The position numbers were made by a program, and so were the translations under genes. From positions 2,688,501 through 2,752,500 of the forward strand of contig JAGUCH010000007.1 of NCBI GenBank assembly GCA_019096065.1: 64,000 nt of DNA, written 5' to 3'. The DNA is from Paracyclopina nana. Taxonomy: Eukaryota; Arthropoda; Copepoda; Cyclopoida; Cyclopettidae. Of this stretch, positions 1 through 9,679 are shown piece after piece. The notes beneath the pieces are model-generated. The model was not told the DNA's origin and ran no database searches. It saw only the letters and a program-made list of their open reading frames with translations. Every line of letters begins with the position of its first letter. The stretch's first letter is position 1.

Positions 1-247
1 GCATGACTTTCTATAAGTCATACGAGACCACTACGATCCATGCCTTGCCTTAGTCGTACCCATCTATGGGAAGCTGAACACGGCCAACGGGCTTACAAGC
101 CCAGGTGGACGTGCTGGCTCGACAGAACGAGTCGATGCACAATTACCTCATGACGGTCCTGCCGCTGCTACGGTGCCTTCGGCTACGTCCACGCCTTTGA
201 AACCTATCCCGAAAGTTGCCCTCGGGGGGTCTATGCGAACCTCCTAC

Positions 248-555
248 AACTGGGAGCGAAACTCGTGTAACGTGAATAATTATTGGAGCAAAATTGCATT
301 TTTTGACAAAGGCCAAAATTTAAGTCTTTGCTTCACCTAGTTTTGACCAGACAAGTCTCCTAGTGCAAAAACTAACTGAAACTAGCATATTTTTTGGCAA
401 CTTTTTTGAACTGGGAGCGAAACTCGCCTAACGTGAATACTTACTAGAGCAAAATTTCATTTTTTGAAAAGGCCAAAATTAAGCCTTTGCTTCACCTAGT
501 TTTGACCAGACTAGTCTCCTAGTGCAAAAACTAACTGAAACTAGCATATTTTTTG
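248..555. repeat. Tandem duplication of a ~160-bp unit
   Basis: Two head-to-tail copies, 248-408 and 409-about 555, share the opening AACTGGGAGCGAAACTCG, a middle TTGCTTCACCTAGTTTTGACCAGAC and the ending CTAACTGAAACTAGCATATTTTTTG, with scattered substitutions and small indels. It lies downstream of the minus-strand retroelement ORFs and could be part of that element's 3' untranslated region or LTR, but no matching copy was found upstream of gag. The first 240 bases of the window hold no feature I can recognise. Confidence 0.8.
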
Positions 556-653
556 TAGCGTATCAAAATCTACTCATCCGATCCAGTGTCTTCATTCCTC
601 TAAGTTGCTTTTCAAGGCAGTGTCGTCAAAGCAACCTCCCTCCATTGGACATT

Positions 654-1049
654 CTATTTTGCACACCATATGACCAGTGTCAGACCGATAGCTACCATCG
701 TGACTGCAGCCATGCCATGCTTTCGGCGGTCTTCTTTGAATACTTCCACCAACTCGTCACGCTTCAAGTCCATAATCTTGACGATCTCAGCCTTCGTGAC
801 ATGGGTCTCAACATTCGAGCCTTCATCTCCATGGGCGGCCGTGTAGAGCTGGCCACCGCTCCTCCCATATCCAATGAGCTCGGCTTCAACCATCAAACCC
901 TGAAGTGTGTATGCTTTGCCAGCTCTGGGCATGTAGCCTTCGCGCTTAGCAACCTCGGCATTTTCGAAGTAAGGTCTGGAAACTCTGTGGACCCCTTCAG
1001 CGTCAACCACTACTGTCAGGGGATCGGTATGATCTGGGTCCGCTTCCAT
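654..1049 (-). CDS. Small ORF with C-terminal membrane anchor, retroelement-associated
   Basis: An uninterrupted 131-codon ORF of unknown family. The N-terminal part is acidic (many Asp/Glu). The last ~20 residues, around MAAVTMVAIGLTLVIW, are hydrophobic and look like a single tail-anchor membrane segment. It is the last of a series of same-strand ORFs 3' of the Ty3-type pol remnant, with about 50 bp to its upstream neighbour. This spacing suggests it belongs to the retroelement as an accessory gene rather than being a host gene, but that is inference. It could also be a chance ORF; the low stop density in one strand argues mildly against that. Confidence 0.4.
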   Translation of the reverse strand: MEADPDHTDPLTVVVDAEGVHRVSRPYFENAEVAKREGYMPRAGKAYTLQGLMVEAELIGYGRSGGQLYTAAHGDEGSNVETHVTKAEIVKIMDLKRDELVEVFKEDRRKHGMAAVTMVAIGLTLVIWCAK

Positions 1050-1101
1050 TTCTTGCTAGGGGAGTTCATGGCCTTATGGATGTTGTCGAAGATTTTATCC
1101 A

Positions 1102-1425
1102 TCATCCCCTGTAGCCGTTGTACTGGTGCTTCAAGTCCGCTCTTAGTACATCCTTGGTCCAGATGAGATCCCTGACCTCACTATTGGCCTCAGCCAAGTT
1201 GTGCTCCAGTTCAGTGATCCTGAATTGAGCATCGTACAGCTCTTCCTTGGTCTTTGCCAATGTGGCTTTCAGCGTGGCTATGTCTTGGCGGTCTATCTCT
1301 TCTAGGGTGGCTACGTCAAGTGGTTCTGGTGCGTCATTCCGGTCTTCCTTGACAGGTGCGTTGGAGACCCAATCTGGATGATCCCAATCTACGGAGGGAC
1401 TCTGGTTGGCTTGACCTTTCGACAT
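1102..1425 (-). CDS. Small coiled-coil ORF, retroelement-associated
   Basis: A 107-codon ORF starting MSKGQANQSPSVDWDHPDW. Residues ~40-100 form a clear heptad-like, charged helix (TLEEIDRQDIATLKATLAKT and following), predicted as a coiled coil. No database family is recognised. It sits between a proline-rich ORF upstream and a tail-anchored ORF downstream, all on the minus strand after the pol remnant, so it may be an accessory ORF of that element. Coiled-coil plus membrane-anchor neighbours recall structural or envelope-type functions, but nothing in the sequence proves this. Confidence 0.4.
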   Translation of the reverse strand: MSKGQANQSPSVDWDHPDWVSNAPVKEDRNDAPEPLDVATLEEIDRQDIATLKATLAKTKEELYDAQFRITELEHNLAEANSEVRDLIWTKDVLRADLKHQYNGYRG

Positions 1426-1449
1426 GCCTGCAACATAGAGAAAAACATT

Positions 1450-1770
1450 TTAGATATTGTTGTAAGAGATGGCTAAAGGACGATTTCGCCTTCTCTGCTC
1501 CTCCTCCAACAAGGGGGGTGAGTCTGGATGTGAAACCGCAGGTGCACTTCCCAGCAGGGAGGCTCCATTAGCCGGCAATGACATATTCGGCAGGCTCTGT
1601 ACAACTCCTGGGAATGGTTGATAAATCATCGGATGAGGGGTCGGGGCAATAGACATTGTTGAGGCGAAGGGCGTGACATAGGGTGACGCATAGCCTGGAC
1701 AGCCATATGGGGCAGGGGCTTGTTGGGGGTAGACCGGTGGCTGCACATTTGTAGCCGCTTGAGAATGCAT
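1450..1770 (-). CDS. Proline/serine-rich small ORF, retroelement-associated
   Basis: Starts at the in-frame ATG at 1770 (MHSQAATNVQPPVYPQQAPA) and runs ~106 codons. The first 90 residues are rich in Pro, Ala, Ser, Tyr and Gln and probably disordered; the end is basic (EEEQRRRNRP). Its start lies within a few bases of the stop of the preceding ORF (1773-1967), a compact, retroelement-like arrangement. Function unknown. Confidence 0.35.
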   Translation of the reverse strand: MHSQAATNVQPPVYPQQAPAPYGCPGYASPYVTPFASTMSIAPTPHPMIYQPFPGVVQSLPNMSLPANGASLLGSAPAVSHPDSPPLLEEEQRRRNRPLAISYNNI

Positions 1771-1772
1771 GA

Positions 1773-1967
1773 TCAACAGCGAGTCTCTGGCCCTTTTCCT
1801 CGCGCAGGCCTTCTTCCGCTATTTTCTGAACCAAAGTCCAATCCATAGCAAAGCCATAATAGCGCAAAAGGCCACTCCATAGAAGATCCAATGTGTGACA
1901 TCTCTGCCAGCTGCCTCGGCAGCCTACTTGTTCTCTTCACTGGAGCCTTGCGGAACCATAATGTCAA
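1773..1967 (-). CDS. Short ORF with hydrophobic centre, retroelement-associated
   Basis: A 64-codon ORF overlapping the next upstream ORF by 44 bases. It has a short hydrophobic stretch (MEWPFALLWLCYGLDF) that might cross or enter a membrane, and a basic end. It is supported mainly by position in the same-strand series and could be a chance frame. Confidence 0.25.
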   Translation of the reverse strand: MTLWFRKAPVKRTSRLPRQLAEMSHIGSSMEWPFALLWLCYGLDFGSENSGRRPARGKGPETRC

Positions 1968-2289
1968 TGTCCGCTAGCCTAATACCAGTGTGGCTGGTCT
2001 CATCAACAACCTGAGCCTTCGCTTTGTCAGCGCTGTTGGTTGTACTTTGACCCGCTCCCATGCTAACCTCCGACCAAGTGCAATTTAAAGGGGGACAATT
2101 TTTTGCAATGCTTTTTGCTATCAGGGCAGCTAACTTCTCTTCGTTTTTGTGAGCCTCTTCCACAGTCGGTGGTTTCAAAAAGCCAAACCAACTGGTGTAT
2201 GCATACATCAAAAGAGACTTACTGAGTGCTGGTGGACTTGGCAAAGTTCCAATTATCCTAGAGAAGTGGCTGCTGCAAAAGCTGGGCAT
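1924..2289 (-). CDS. Small ORF immediately 3' of pol, with internal myristoylation-like start
   Basis: The ORF begins about 20 bases after the stop of the pol remnant (2310). It encodes ~121 codons. An internal methionine opens MGAGQSTTNSAD, which fits the N-myristoylation pattern M-G-x-x-x-S/T. The ~46 residues that follow are polar and acidic, ending SSEENK. If translation starts there, the product would be a short lipid-anchored protein. No family is recognised. The tight spacing to pol is seen; the assignment as an element gene is inference. Confidence 0.35.
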   Translation of the reverse strand: MPSFCSSHFSRIIGTLPSPPALSKSLLMYAYTSWFGFLKPPTVEEAHKNEEKLAALIAKSIAKNCPPLNCTWSEVSMGAGQSTTNSADKAKAQVVDETSHTGIRLADIDIMVPQGSSEENK

Positions 2290-2309
2290 TGAGTGAGGTG
2301 CTTCAATTA

Positions 2310-2500
2310 CTAGTCAAAAGATGCATTCGCATCGAGGTCAGCCGCCTGTGCAGAATGCTTGCGTAAGAAGCGCTTGTTCCTCACACTAATCGCGCCATTA
2401 TCATTTTTGATGACGTAGCTTCTACTGGAATGCCGAATTTCGAGGATGACCCTAAAATCCTACCATAGCTTAGTGACTGCATTTTGCATGCGCACATTTT
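2310..2500 (-). pseudogene. Remnant of Ty3-type integrase C-terminus
   Basis: Reading the minus strand gives a segment with VGENVRMQNAVTKLW and then SRSYVIKNDNGAISVRNKRF, the usual GPY/F-like tail of Ty3 polyproteins (a chain ending in 'xVxNxxGxxxRRNRxxL'). An in-frame stop interrupts it and the RNase H reading frame ends just before, so at least one frameshift separates the two. The zinc-binding domain and DDE catalytic core of integrase are absent: RNase H is followed within ~200 bp by this tail. The element copy therefore cannot integrate on its own. Confidence 0.6.
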
Positions 2501-2503
2501 CCC

Positions 2504-4664
2504 CTACCTTGAAATCTGGAATGATCTCCTTAGGTTTTGGGGCACCAGCTTTAATGCATGAATGGCCACTCCCTTCTTCTTATGATGATGAAGGTCTTCC
2601 TGGATGGCCTCAATTAGATCCTGATACTCCTTGTCAGCTTTTGCTGCATCATGGATTTCTTGGAATGCCGGATCTTCTTCTGCTGAGACAGAGAGGGCTG
2701 ATATTACACTGATCTTTGAGTTCTTCAAAATTTCTGCTTCTTTAGCGTCTGAGTGGTCATCTGAGAAGTTAATGGGATGTCTTGACAAGGCATCTGCAAT
2801 GAAGTTAAACTTCCCCTCAAGGTAGACCAAATCGAAGTTGAATGGTAGTAGCCTCTCTCTAAGCCTCAAGAGTCTGGAGTTTGTGATCTCTGCCATGTCC
2901 TTTTTCATAATACCAAGTAAAGGCTTGTGGTCAGTCTTCACCAAAAATTTTGGGCAGCCATGCAGAAAATGTGAGCTCTTCTCACATCAATAGACTATCC
3001 CCAGCAACTCCAGCTCAATAGTTGCATAATTCTTCTCAGCGGCAGAATTGACCTTGGACCCACAGGTAATCAGATAGCTCCTGTCTGGATCTTTTGAGGC
3101 ATACTGAGTTAGAATGTAGCCGATGCCATATAACCTACTGGCATCCGTTGTCAACACTGTGGTCTTGTTGACATCAAAGTGCTTCACCAACAAAGGTCCA
3201 GTCAGGATCTTCTTCAGCTGGTTGAAGTCTTCTTCGTGTTTTGGTAACCACTGAAACTGAACTTTGGCCTTGGTCAGTTCCCTCAATGAAGCTGACATGT
3301 GGGCCAGATCAGGCAGGAAACTTCCTAAAGTTTGAGCCAATCCCAAAAAGCTTCGCACATCCGACTGGTTGGCTGGCCTTGGGTACTCCCTGATTGCTTT
3401 CAAGTTGTCATCGTGTGGTTCTACACCATTCTTGCTGACCATGAATCCAGCAAACTTAACACATTCACCCATGTGCAGCTTTTTGGGTGATAAGCTGACA
3501 CCATAGGTTTTGCAGTTGTTGAGGAGGACATCCAAATGGTGCAATGCTTCCTGCTCTGTCTCTCCCCAGATGAGGACATTATCAACCAATTTGACTCCTT
3601 TTCCATTAAGGCCTGTCATAATCATGTCACTCCTGCAACACCACTCATCGCTGGAAGATGTGAGCCCCATTGGTGCTCTCACATAACGGAATCTTCCTTG
3701 TGGTAACAAAAATGTAGTCAAGTAGGATGACTTTTCTTCCAACTTGATCTGGTGGTATCCTTGCGCACAGTCTCCGACCACAAACTACTGAGCCTTTGCA
3801 GGGATGCTCTTTAACAAGTGGAATGCAGACGTAAAGGGGTAGGTTGGTCTCCTCACGTACTTGTTCAGCTGAACGAAGTCCGTAACCAGCCGGACTGATT
3901 TCCCATCAGACTTGATGATGAAGAATCCTCTAGAGGTCCAATCTGTAATCTCCCCTGGTTTCAGCTTCTTGACAATGTCGGCATCCTCCAGATCCTTTGA
4001 GGTGCACCGGTATGGCATTGGTCGAGGAGATCCTCATAGGCTTGATATCCCCATCCACTAAGTGGATCTTCATGGGTTCACCCTTCAAGAACCTAGTTTT
4101 GTCAAGCTTGTCTGCAAAGACCTCAGCATACTTGAGCTTCAAGCTCTCCAGAGTCATCTCCACTGTGGTTGCTGCGATTGCTGTGGAGCTAGTATTTAGG
4201 CCAACCACACCTAAAATCTCCAGTGTCTGCCAGTCAACAATCACCTCTTCATCATCACAAAGTGAAGCAACCACTGCATTGGTTACTATGACCACTTTCG
4301 TGCCACGTGATATTGCAATCTCACATGTTCGGCTTGTCTTCACTTCGGTGCCATCGACGCTCCTGACGGTCTCCGGATTGGGATATCTAGGCACCCCTAT
4401 GTCCGCTGCAACTTTCTCATCAACCACTGTAATGGTTGCTCCGGTGTCTGGCAGACAATACGTAGTGAAAGTAGACCCTATCTCAGGGCAAAATAATAGT
4501 TTGGCCTTGGGAGTTGGCCTTGATGACATGACTCTGGTAGCATTGGGTAGGCATGAGGGCCGCAGCCCGCTCACTGCCTTGGAATTCTTCTGCATCTCCT
4601 TCCCTTTCTTGCTCTTGGTCTTCACCATCTTGATGACCCCTGCCCCTCCATCATCTTCCTCCAT
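2504..4664 (-). pseudogene. pol: Ty3-type pol remnant: protease, reverse transcriptase, RNase H
   Basis: The minus strand carries, in order, an aspartic protease (TYCLPDTGATITVVDEKV, 3930-4664), the RT fingers (RGFFIIKSDGKSVRLVTDFV, 3785-4018), the RT palm and thumb (2987-3781, with VVGDCAQGYHQIKLEEKS and FRYVRAPMGLTSSSDE) and RNase H ending in the typical FIADALSRHP (2504-2944). The parts lie in separate frames split by stops or frameshifts near 3,783, 3,930-4,018 and 2,945-2,987. The RT active-site box reads LVDNVLIWG: the second of the two catalytic aspartates expected here is Asn. The copy is clearly dead. Closest in style to the crustacean/cnidarian gypsy group with an RAPMGL motif. Confidence 0.85.
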
Positions 4665-4712
4665 CCTCTTGATGCGACTCTGGAAAATGAATGGCAGAGA
4701 GTATCTATTTTT

Positions 4713-6334
4713 TTATTTTTTCATGATGTGTATTGCCTCATTGCATGCAATAGCATTTTTACACTCTAATGTGCTAGAAAAATCCAAATTCAAAGGCAAC
4801 TTAACTGTTAATTTTTTTATGGCTTTCGATGGGCTCCCATTCGGCTTCTTCTCGCCACCCTCGCCCTTGCCTTTCTTCTTGAAGCATTTGTCCGCCCCAT
4901 GACCCTTCTTCTTGCAATGTTGACAGGTTGGTGCCTTCGGACAACTTGTTCGGAGGTGCTCCTTACTTCCGCATTCGTAGCAACCTCCCTGCTTCTTCTT
5001 CTGGCTTGAACCCGTGGCCGCAGCCCCAGCGTTCGAGCCCATGGCCTTTTTCTTGCGATAAGCAGTAGGCCCGGCCTTCTTCACGGAAGGGTGTTCATAT
5101 CCCTCTTCGGTGGCTGTATTGACATTGTACATGTTGCCAGCCCCTTTGAGCTCTTCCATCGTTGCTTTGCCGCCCAATAAATTGTCGGCCTTGATGAGCT
5201 CCTTCCGTAAGGTCTTGTTAGCTAGAGAGCTCATGTAGAGGTACTTCATGACCATCTCAATGTCCATGCTCTCAAACTCGGCTGCTTTGCATTTCAGCTC
5301 AAATGCAGCCCAACTTGTTCCATGCAGCTCGCTTGGGTTTGTACTTTTTTGACGAAAGCACTCCAGTCTTCTCTTGGACAATGGAAACGCCAGCTGGAAC
5401 TCGTTGACTACGATCCTCTCCATTGAAAGGATCCAAGGAGTGCCCATATTTTCATCTTGTATGAATAGGGGCGATTCTGCACTCAACTTTGCTGAAATCT
5501 TGGCTGATAGATTGGCATCAAATAATACCAGACTGTAAGTGTGCTGGGCATCGAGGGACTTCTTCCTGATCTCCGACTCTTGAACATAAGTCTTCCAAGT
5601 CCTCATAAAGACCTGCAGCTCAATAGCTGTTGCACCAGTCTTCAGCGTTTTCGGCTTCAAATTTGCATCCGGCTTGACAATTTTTCTGTCCTCTGATGCC
5701 GGGGCACTTGATGCCGATAAGGCAGTTGGATGGGCCTTTTTGTACCGGCCTATGATTGCCAGGGCTTTTATTTCCAGGGCATCCTTTCTCTCGAACATCT
5801 CCCTGACCTTTTCAGCTTGTGTGACTCGGTCATGTCCGGCAGATTATTCAAAATCTGCATGATGCTGTTTTCCTGGTCGGCCAACTTTTGTTTCAGCTTG
5901 TGGAGGACTTTTGCCTCTGAAGCTGACAAATCCTTCTGCTTTTCCAGGGCCTCGTATAGCTTCTCTCCATCAATCAAGTGCCTGGACATTCAACTCTTGT
6001 GTCCATTGAGACTATGTACTTGTTTGGTGAGGTCCTCGAGTGCTCTTGCTCCTCTGGCTTCGGCAAGCTTTCCGATTGCCAGTTGCAAGTCGTTTGGAAT
6101 CTCCTCGGTCATCGCTAAATTTGCTCTGACCGTACTATTAGTGTCAAATAAGTCCTCGTCACTATTTGTGGCTGCCAAAAGCGTATCTTCGGGGCCCTCC
6201 GCTTCTTCCTTGCCTTCTTCTAAGGCTTTCAATTGCCTTTGGAGTGCTGCAAATACGTTTTGATCTGCAGTATGCCACTCTTCTTCGCCAGCACTTTTAA
6301 TTGAGTCCTGGCTCATGGACCTATTTGTTGACAC
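4713..6334 (-). pseudogene. gag: Ty3-type gag with two zinc knuckles (frameshifted)
   Basis: Gag starts at ATG 6334 (MSTNRSMSQDSIKSAGEEEW), runs to about 5990, shifts frame (5768-5989), then continues 4713-5798. The central part (FMRTWKTYVQESEIRKK and following) resembles a capsid helix bundle. Near the end are two CCHC knuckles, CYECGSKEHLRTSC and CQHCKKKGHGADKC, followed by a Lys/Gly-rich tail that overlaps the protease region. The frame changes may include one genuine programmed shift, but more likely reflect decay, since pol is also broken. Confidence 0.75.
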
Positions 6335-6660
6335 TCTGTTGTCGTGATGCTGCCAAGGGTGGCGGAACTTTCACTATTCCACTCACAAAACCTTCTTTGG
6401 CTGCTTCTCAAACCTTCCCTCTTCACGGGACAGGGCCTCTTATGCAAAGAGACTGAGAATCGACGCCATGGTGGATCCCGACCTTGTGGGTGCCACTACT
6501 GGCACTACTACTCGAGCTACGTCGGAGAATAGATCCCTGGTCTCTACCAGGAAGCCATGAGTAACAAGGGTAGTCTCTGCGCCGAGATTTACCAGATCGA
6601 GGCGAATGTATCCACTTCGATACAAGATGTGTACTGAGTATATTTTCGTGTAAGCTTAAG
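6335..6660. other. Gag upstream region, no LTR recognised
   Basis: This stretch is where the 5' LTR or leader of the minus-strand element should lie. I looked for sequence shared with 1-650 and found none, so the element's ends are not defined. It contains no convincing gene. Confidence 0.4.
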
Positions 6661-6675
6661 CAATACAGAGAAAGA

Positions 6676-6957
6676 ATGAATATGCGCTCGCGCTGGGATC
6701 ACAAGAGGGCGTATCTAGCTATGTTACACGTGAGAGTCAAGTATAGAGAAGTATGTTTCAACGTGATACAACAGGTACAAAGCATAATGGATGGCTTGGA
6801 TGATGGTGAGACGTTTGGTGTTTGGGCAAAAAGCCCTCTCTTAGCCATCAAAGAGTTTGACATCGTCAAGCAACTTCTTCCAGATCCATTCCACCTTCTT
6901 TTTCTTGGTATTTGCAAGATGCTGACAAGATCCTTTTTTGCAATGATCACTAGTTAA
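6676..6957 (+). pseudogene. Probable CACTA-like transposase remnant
   Basis: A 93-codon ORF whose second half reads SPLLAIKEFDIVKQLLPDPF then HLLFLGICKMLTR. This matches the pattern of invertebrate transposase-domain proteins of the CACTA/EnSpm kind ('G-x-S-x-L...FD-x-V...DxMH-x-x-x-LG-x-x-K'). Similar-looking coding may continue past the stop (to ~7,100) in other frames. No terminal repeats were found. Assigned from remembered family pattern only; a fragment of another transposase family is possible. Confidence 0.4.
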
Positions 6958-7099
6958 AGCCAAAACTTAAAGTTCCATCCCTCCCCCTATAGGGTGATAA
7001 TAGAAGAGGCATATTCAGGCTGGTGGTGAGAGGCATAAATTTTGGTTGGTCGCGCTCTGCTGTGCGTTGGGAGGCAATAACTAAAAGTGTTCATAATCT

Positions 7100-7770
7100 C
7101 TGTTCTGATTTAATGCTGAATTGGTTTCACAGAAGAAACAAACACTACTCACCATTTTAAGCTTTTCACTTATATTGAACACCTATTTTTCATCATTAAG
7201 AATCAAAGATTTTGCCAATTTTTGCAAGAACTATTTGCAAAAATGCTACTTTAAGGCTTGCATTTTCCTAGTTTTTCCGTGCCAGTACAACAACTATAGC
7301 ATGGCAGTCATGATTACCAGAAAATTTTGTTTCCTCAACTAATTGCAAGTAATGGCTAATTTGCTGAAAAATTGGCCATTTTTATTGAATCCACACCAGA
7401 TGAACTTTTTTGTTTTGAACACACACAGAGCACAGCTACAAAAAGTAAGGCTATTTCTTCTGATTTGATCCATCATGCTCAGGTCTGGATATGATGTGAC
7501 TCATGATCCAAAATTCCTTGACTTTCATGAATCTTACTCAAAATGGTACCAATCTAATCCTTGAATCAATTGTGCTGTTACAAGCTCAAAATCAGCACTT
7601 TCTTTGCCATTTTGTTCCCAACAATTCCAAAAAACGTTTTGTTTACTTTTAGTCAGAAGCACTATTTTTTCGCAATTGCTACGCGCGCTTACACGCACGC
7701 CAAAGGAACCAAAAATTCCGCCCCATCTATTGCATTTTGTTTGTCTTTTGTTCCCTATGAAGCTTAATTT
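7100..7770. other. AT-rich intergenic DNA
   Basis: Only short chance ORFs. No RNA gene or repeat structure recognised. Confidence 0.5.
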
Positions 7771-8129
7771 TCTTGTAGTGATGGGCTGAGCTTAAGCTGC
7801 CATTGACAGAGAATTGAATGACTTTATATCGGATGATCACACAGTGCATGAACTGTTGAGAGTCCACAGTGTTGCTTGATCAGAAATACTTTCTCTTTTC
7901 AACTAGAGGCATTTTGCTAAAACTTTTGAACAACATGTTAAAATTAGCCTAGTCGCACTGACAAATTATCTTCAGAGCAGCCATGATTGCCAAAGCTGCC
8001 GAAAAAGAGGGAATATTCAATTTCAAAGTTATATTTATAATTAATTTACTGATCATATGCAAGTTGACCTTTTTGCTTGATAATTACAGCAAGGATCAAA
8101 TTGGCAAATGATGTAATCTTCCAAAAATG
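7771..8129 (+). repeat. Interspersed repeat, left part (split by Foldback-like element)
   Basis: Starts at CTTGTAGTGATGGGCTGAGC. Related sequence occurs at 23,520-23,735 (same orientation) and at 43,728-43,862 (opposite orientation, internally shortened). The shared block TGATAATTACAGCAAGGA...AAATTGGCAAATG at 8,078-8,110 matches 23,600-23,640. The repeat continues at 11,509-11,633 after the inserted 3.4-kb element. Confidence 0.75.
8121..8129. repeat. Target site duplication, left (CCAAAAATG)
   Basis: Nine bases, repeated exactly at 11,509-11,517 on the other side of the fold-back element. The paralogous copy near 23,650 has a single CTTCCAAACTTCTG in this place, supporting a 9-bp duplication made on insertion. 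Confidence 0.7.
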
Positions 8130-8867
8130 CGCTCCTACTAAAACACACACAATGCCCACAATTGGCACACAATGCCCACAACACCCACAAGGCACACAAC
8201 CGGCACACAATTACTAAAAGGCACACATTGACCTAAAAAAAATAAAAAATGAATGATTCTTACATGTAAGCTAGAAAGTGGTTGCAAAAATTCTTGCAAT
8301 GAGGAGCCAATATTTTTAGCTTAGCTGTGTGCCAAATATGAAAGTAGCTTTTAAAATTATAAAGAATTAATATTTGGCTTATCTTATTTAACAAAAAAAA
8401 TAAAGATAATGTGAGGCAGCTTTCAAAAATGTAAACACAATATTTGTCTGACTTTGCTTTGCTGAGATTATGCCAAAATTTGGGCAATTACTGCTGAGAC
8501 CTTTGTGTGCTTGTTGTGTGCCAACATGAAAATTGCTTTTAAAAACATAAAGAATAAAAATTTGGCTTTTATTATTTAACAAACAATAAAGATAATTTGA
8601 TGCAGCTTCCAAAAAAGTAAACTGACTAATTTTCTGACTTTGCTTTGCTGAGATAATGCAAAAATTCGGGCAATTACTGCTACCACCTTTATGTGCTTGT
8701 TGTGTGCCCAGCATGAAAATTGCTTTTAAAAATAAAATTAAGAATTAAAATTTGGCTTTTATTATTTAACTAAAATAAAGATTATTTGATGCAGCTTCTG
8801 AAAATATAAACTGAATAATTTTCTGACTTTGCTTAGCTGAGATAATGCCAAAATTCAGACCAAAGCA

Positions 8868-9050
8868 CACAATGGCACACAATTATAGTAGACATTGGCA
8901 CACAATAGCACACAATGGCACACAACGGCACACAATGGCACACAACGGCACACAATGGCACACAATGGCACACAAAGTCACACAATTGCACACAATGGCT
9001 CACAATGGCACACAATGGCTCACAATGGCACACAATGGCTCACAATGATG
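8868..9050. repeat. 10-bp minisatellite (GGCACACAAT)n
   Basis: About 17 imperfect copies of GGCACACAAT, with variants such as GGCTCACAAT. The same unit, in reverse complement (ATTGTGTGCC), recurs in each right-arm unit near 9,740, 10,075, 10,435, 10,795 and 11,165. Open frames across it are products of the periodicity, not genes. Confidence 0.9.
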
Positions 9051-9065
9051 GCAAACTAATAGCGC

Positions 9066-9530
9066 ACTTTTGTGACCACTTTTGTGACCACTTTTGGATT
9101 GTGACCACTTTTGTGACCACTTTTGTGACCACTTTTGTGACCACTTTTGTGACCACTTTTGTGACCACTTTTGTGACCACTTTTGTGACCATTTTTGTGA
9201 CCAATTTTTTGAACACTTTTGTGACAACTTAAGTGACCACTTTTGTGACCACTTTTGTGACCACTTTTGTGACCACTTTTGTGACCACTTTTGTGACCAC
9301 TTTTGTGACCACTTTTGTGACCACTTTTCTGACCTCTTTTGATACCTCTTTTGTGACCACTTTTGTGACCACTTTTGTGACCACTTTTGTGACCACTTTT
9401 GTGACCACTTTTGTGACCACTTTTGTGACCACTTTTGTGACCTCTTTTGTGACCACTTTTGTGACCACTTTTGTTACCACTTTTGTGACCACTTTTGTGA
9501 CCACTTTTGTGACCACTTTTGTGACCACTT
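9066..9530. repeat. 12-bp tandem array (TTTTGTGACCAC)n
   Basis: About 38 copies of a 12-bp unit, nearly uninterrupted, with a few variants at 9,096, 9,190-9,235 and 9,330-9,350. Because 12 is divisible by three and the unit lacks stops in most frames, it yields false ORFs on both strands (runs of TTFV or VTKV residues). It sits between the two arms of the fold-back element. Confidence 0.95.
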
Positions 9531-9679
9531 AGCTGAGATAATTTCCAAATTCGGGCAATTACTGCAAAGACATTTGTGTGAATGTTGTGTACCCAGCATG
9601 AAAATTGCTTTCAAATGTAAACACTATAATTTACTGACTCTGCATTGCTGAGACAATGCAAAAATTTGGGCAATTTTAA

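Noticed and set aside
522-1166. 214-codon plus-strand ORF
   Set aside because: Lies antisense to two better same-strand ORFs and has no recognisable feature; treated as a shadow.
3997-4902. 301-codon plus-strand ORF
   Set aside because: Antisense of the retroelement protease and gag end; Ser/Leu/Phe-rich composition typical of shadow frames.
8833-9532. Several ORFs of 60-105 codons with CDHF, TTFV, VTKV or GTQWHTMAHN repeats
   Set aside because: They are made by the 10-bp and 12-bp arrays, appear in many frames of both strands and have no start, splice or family support.
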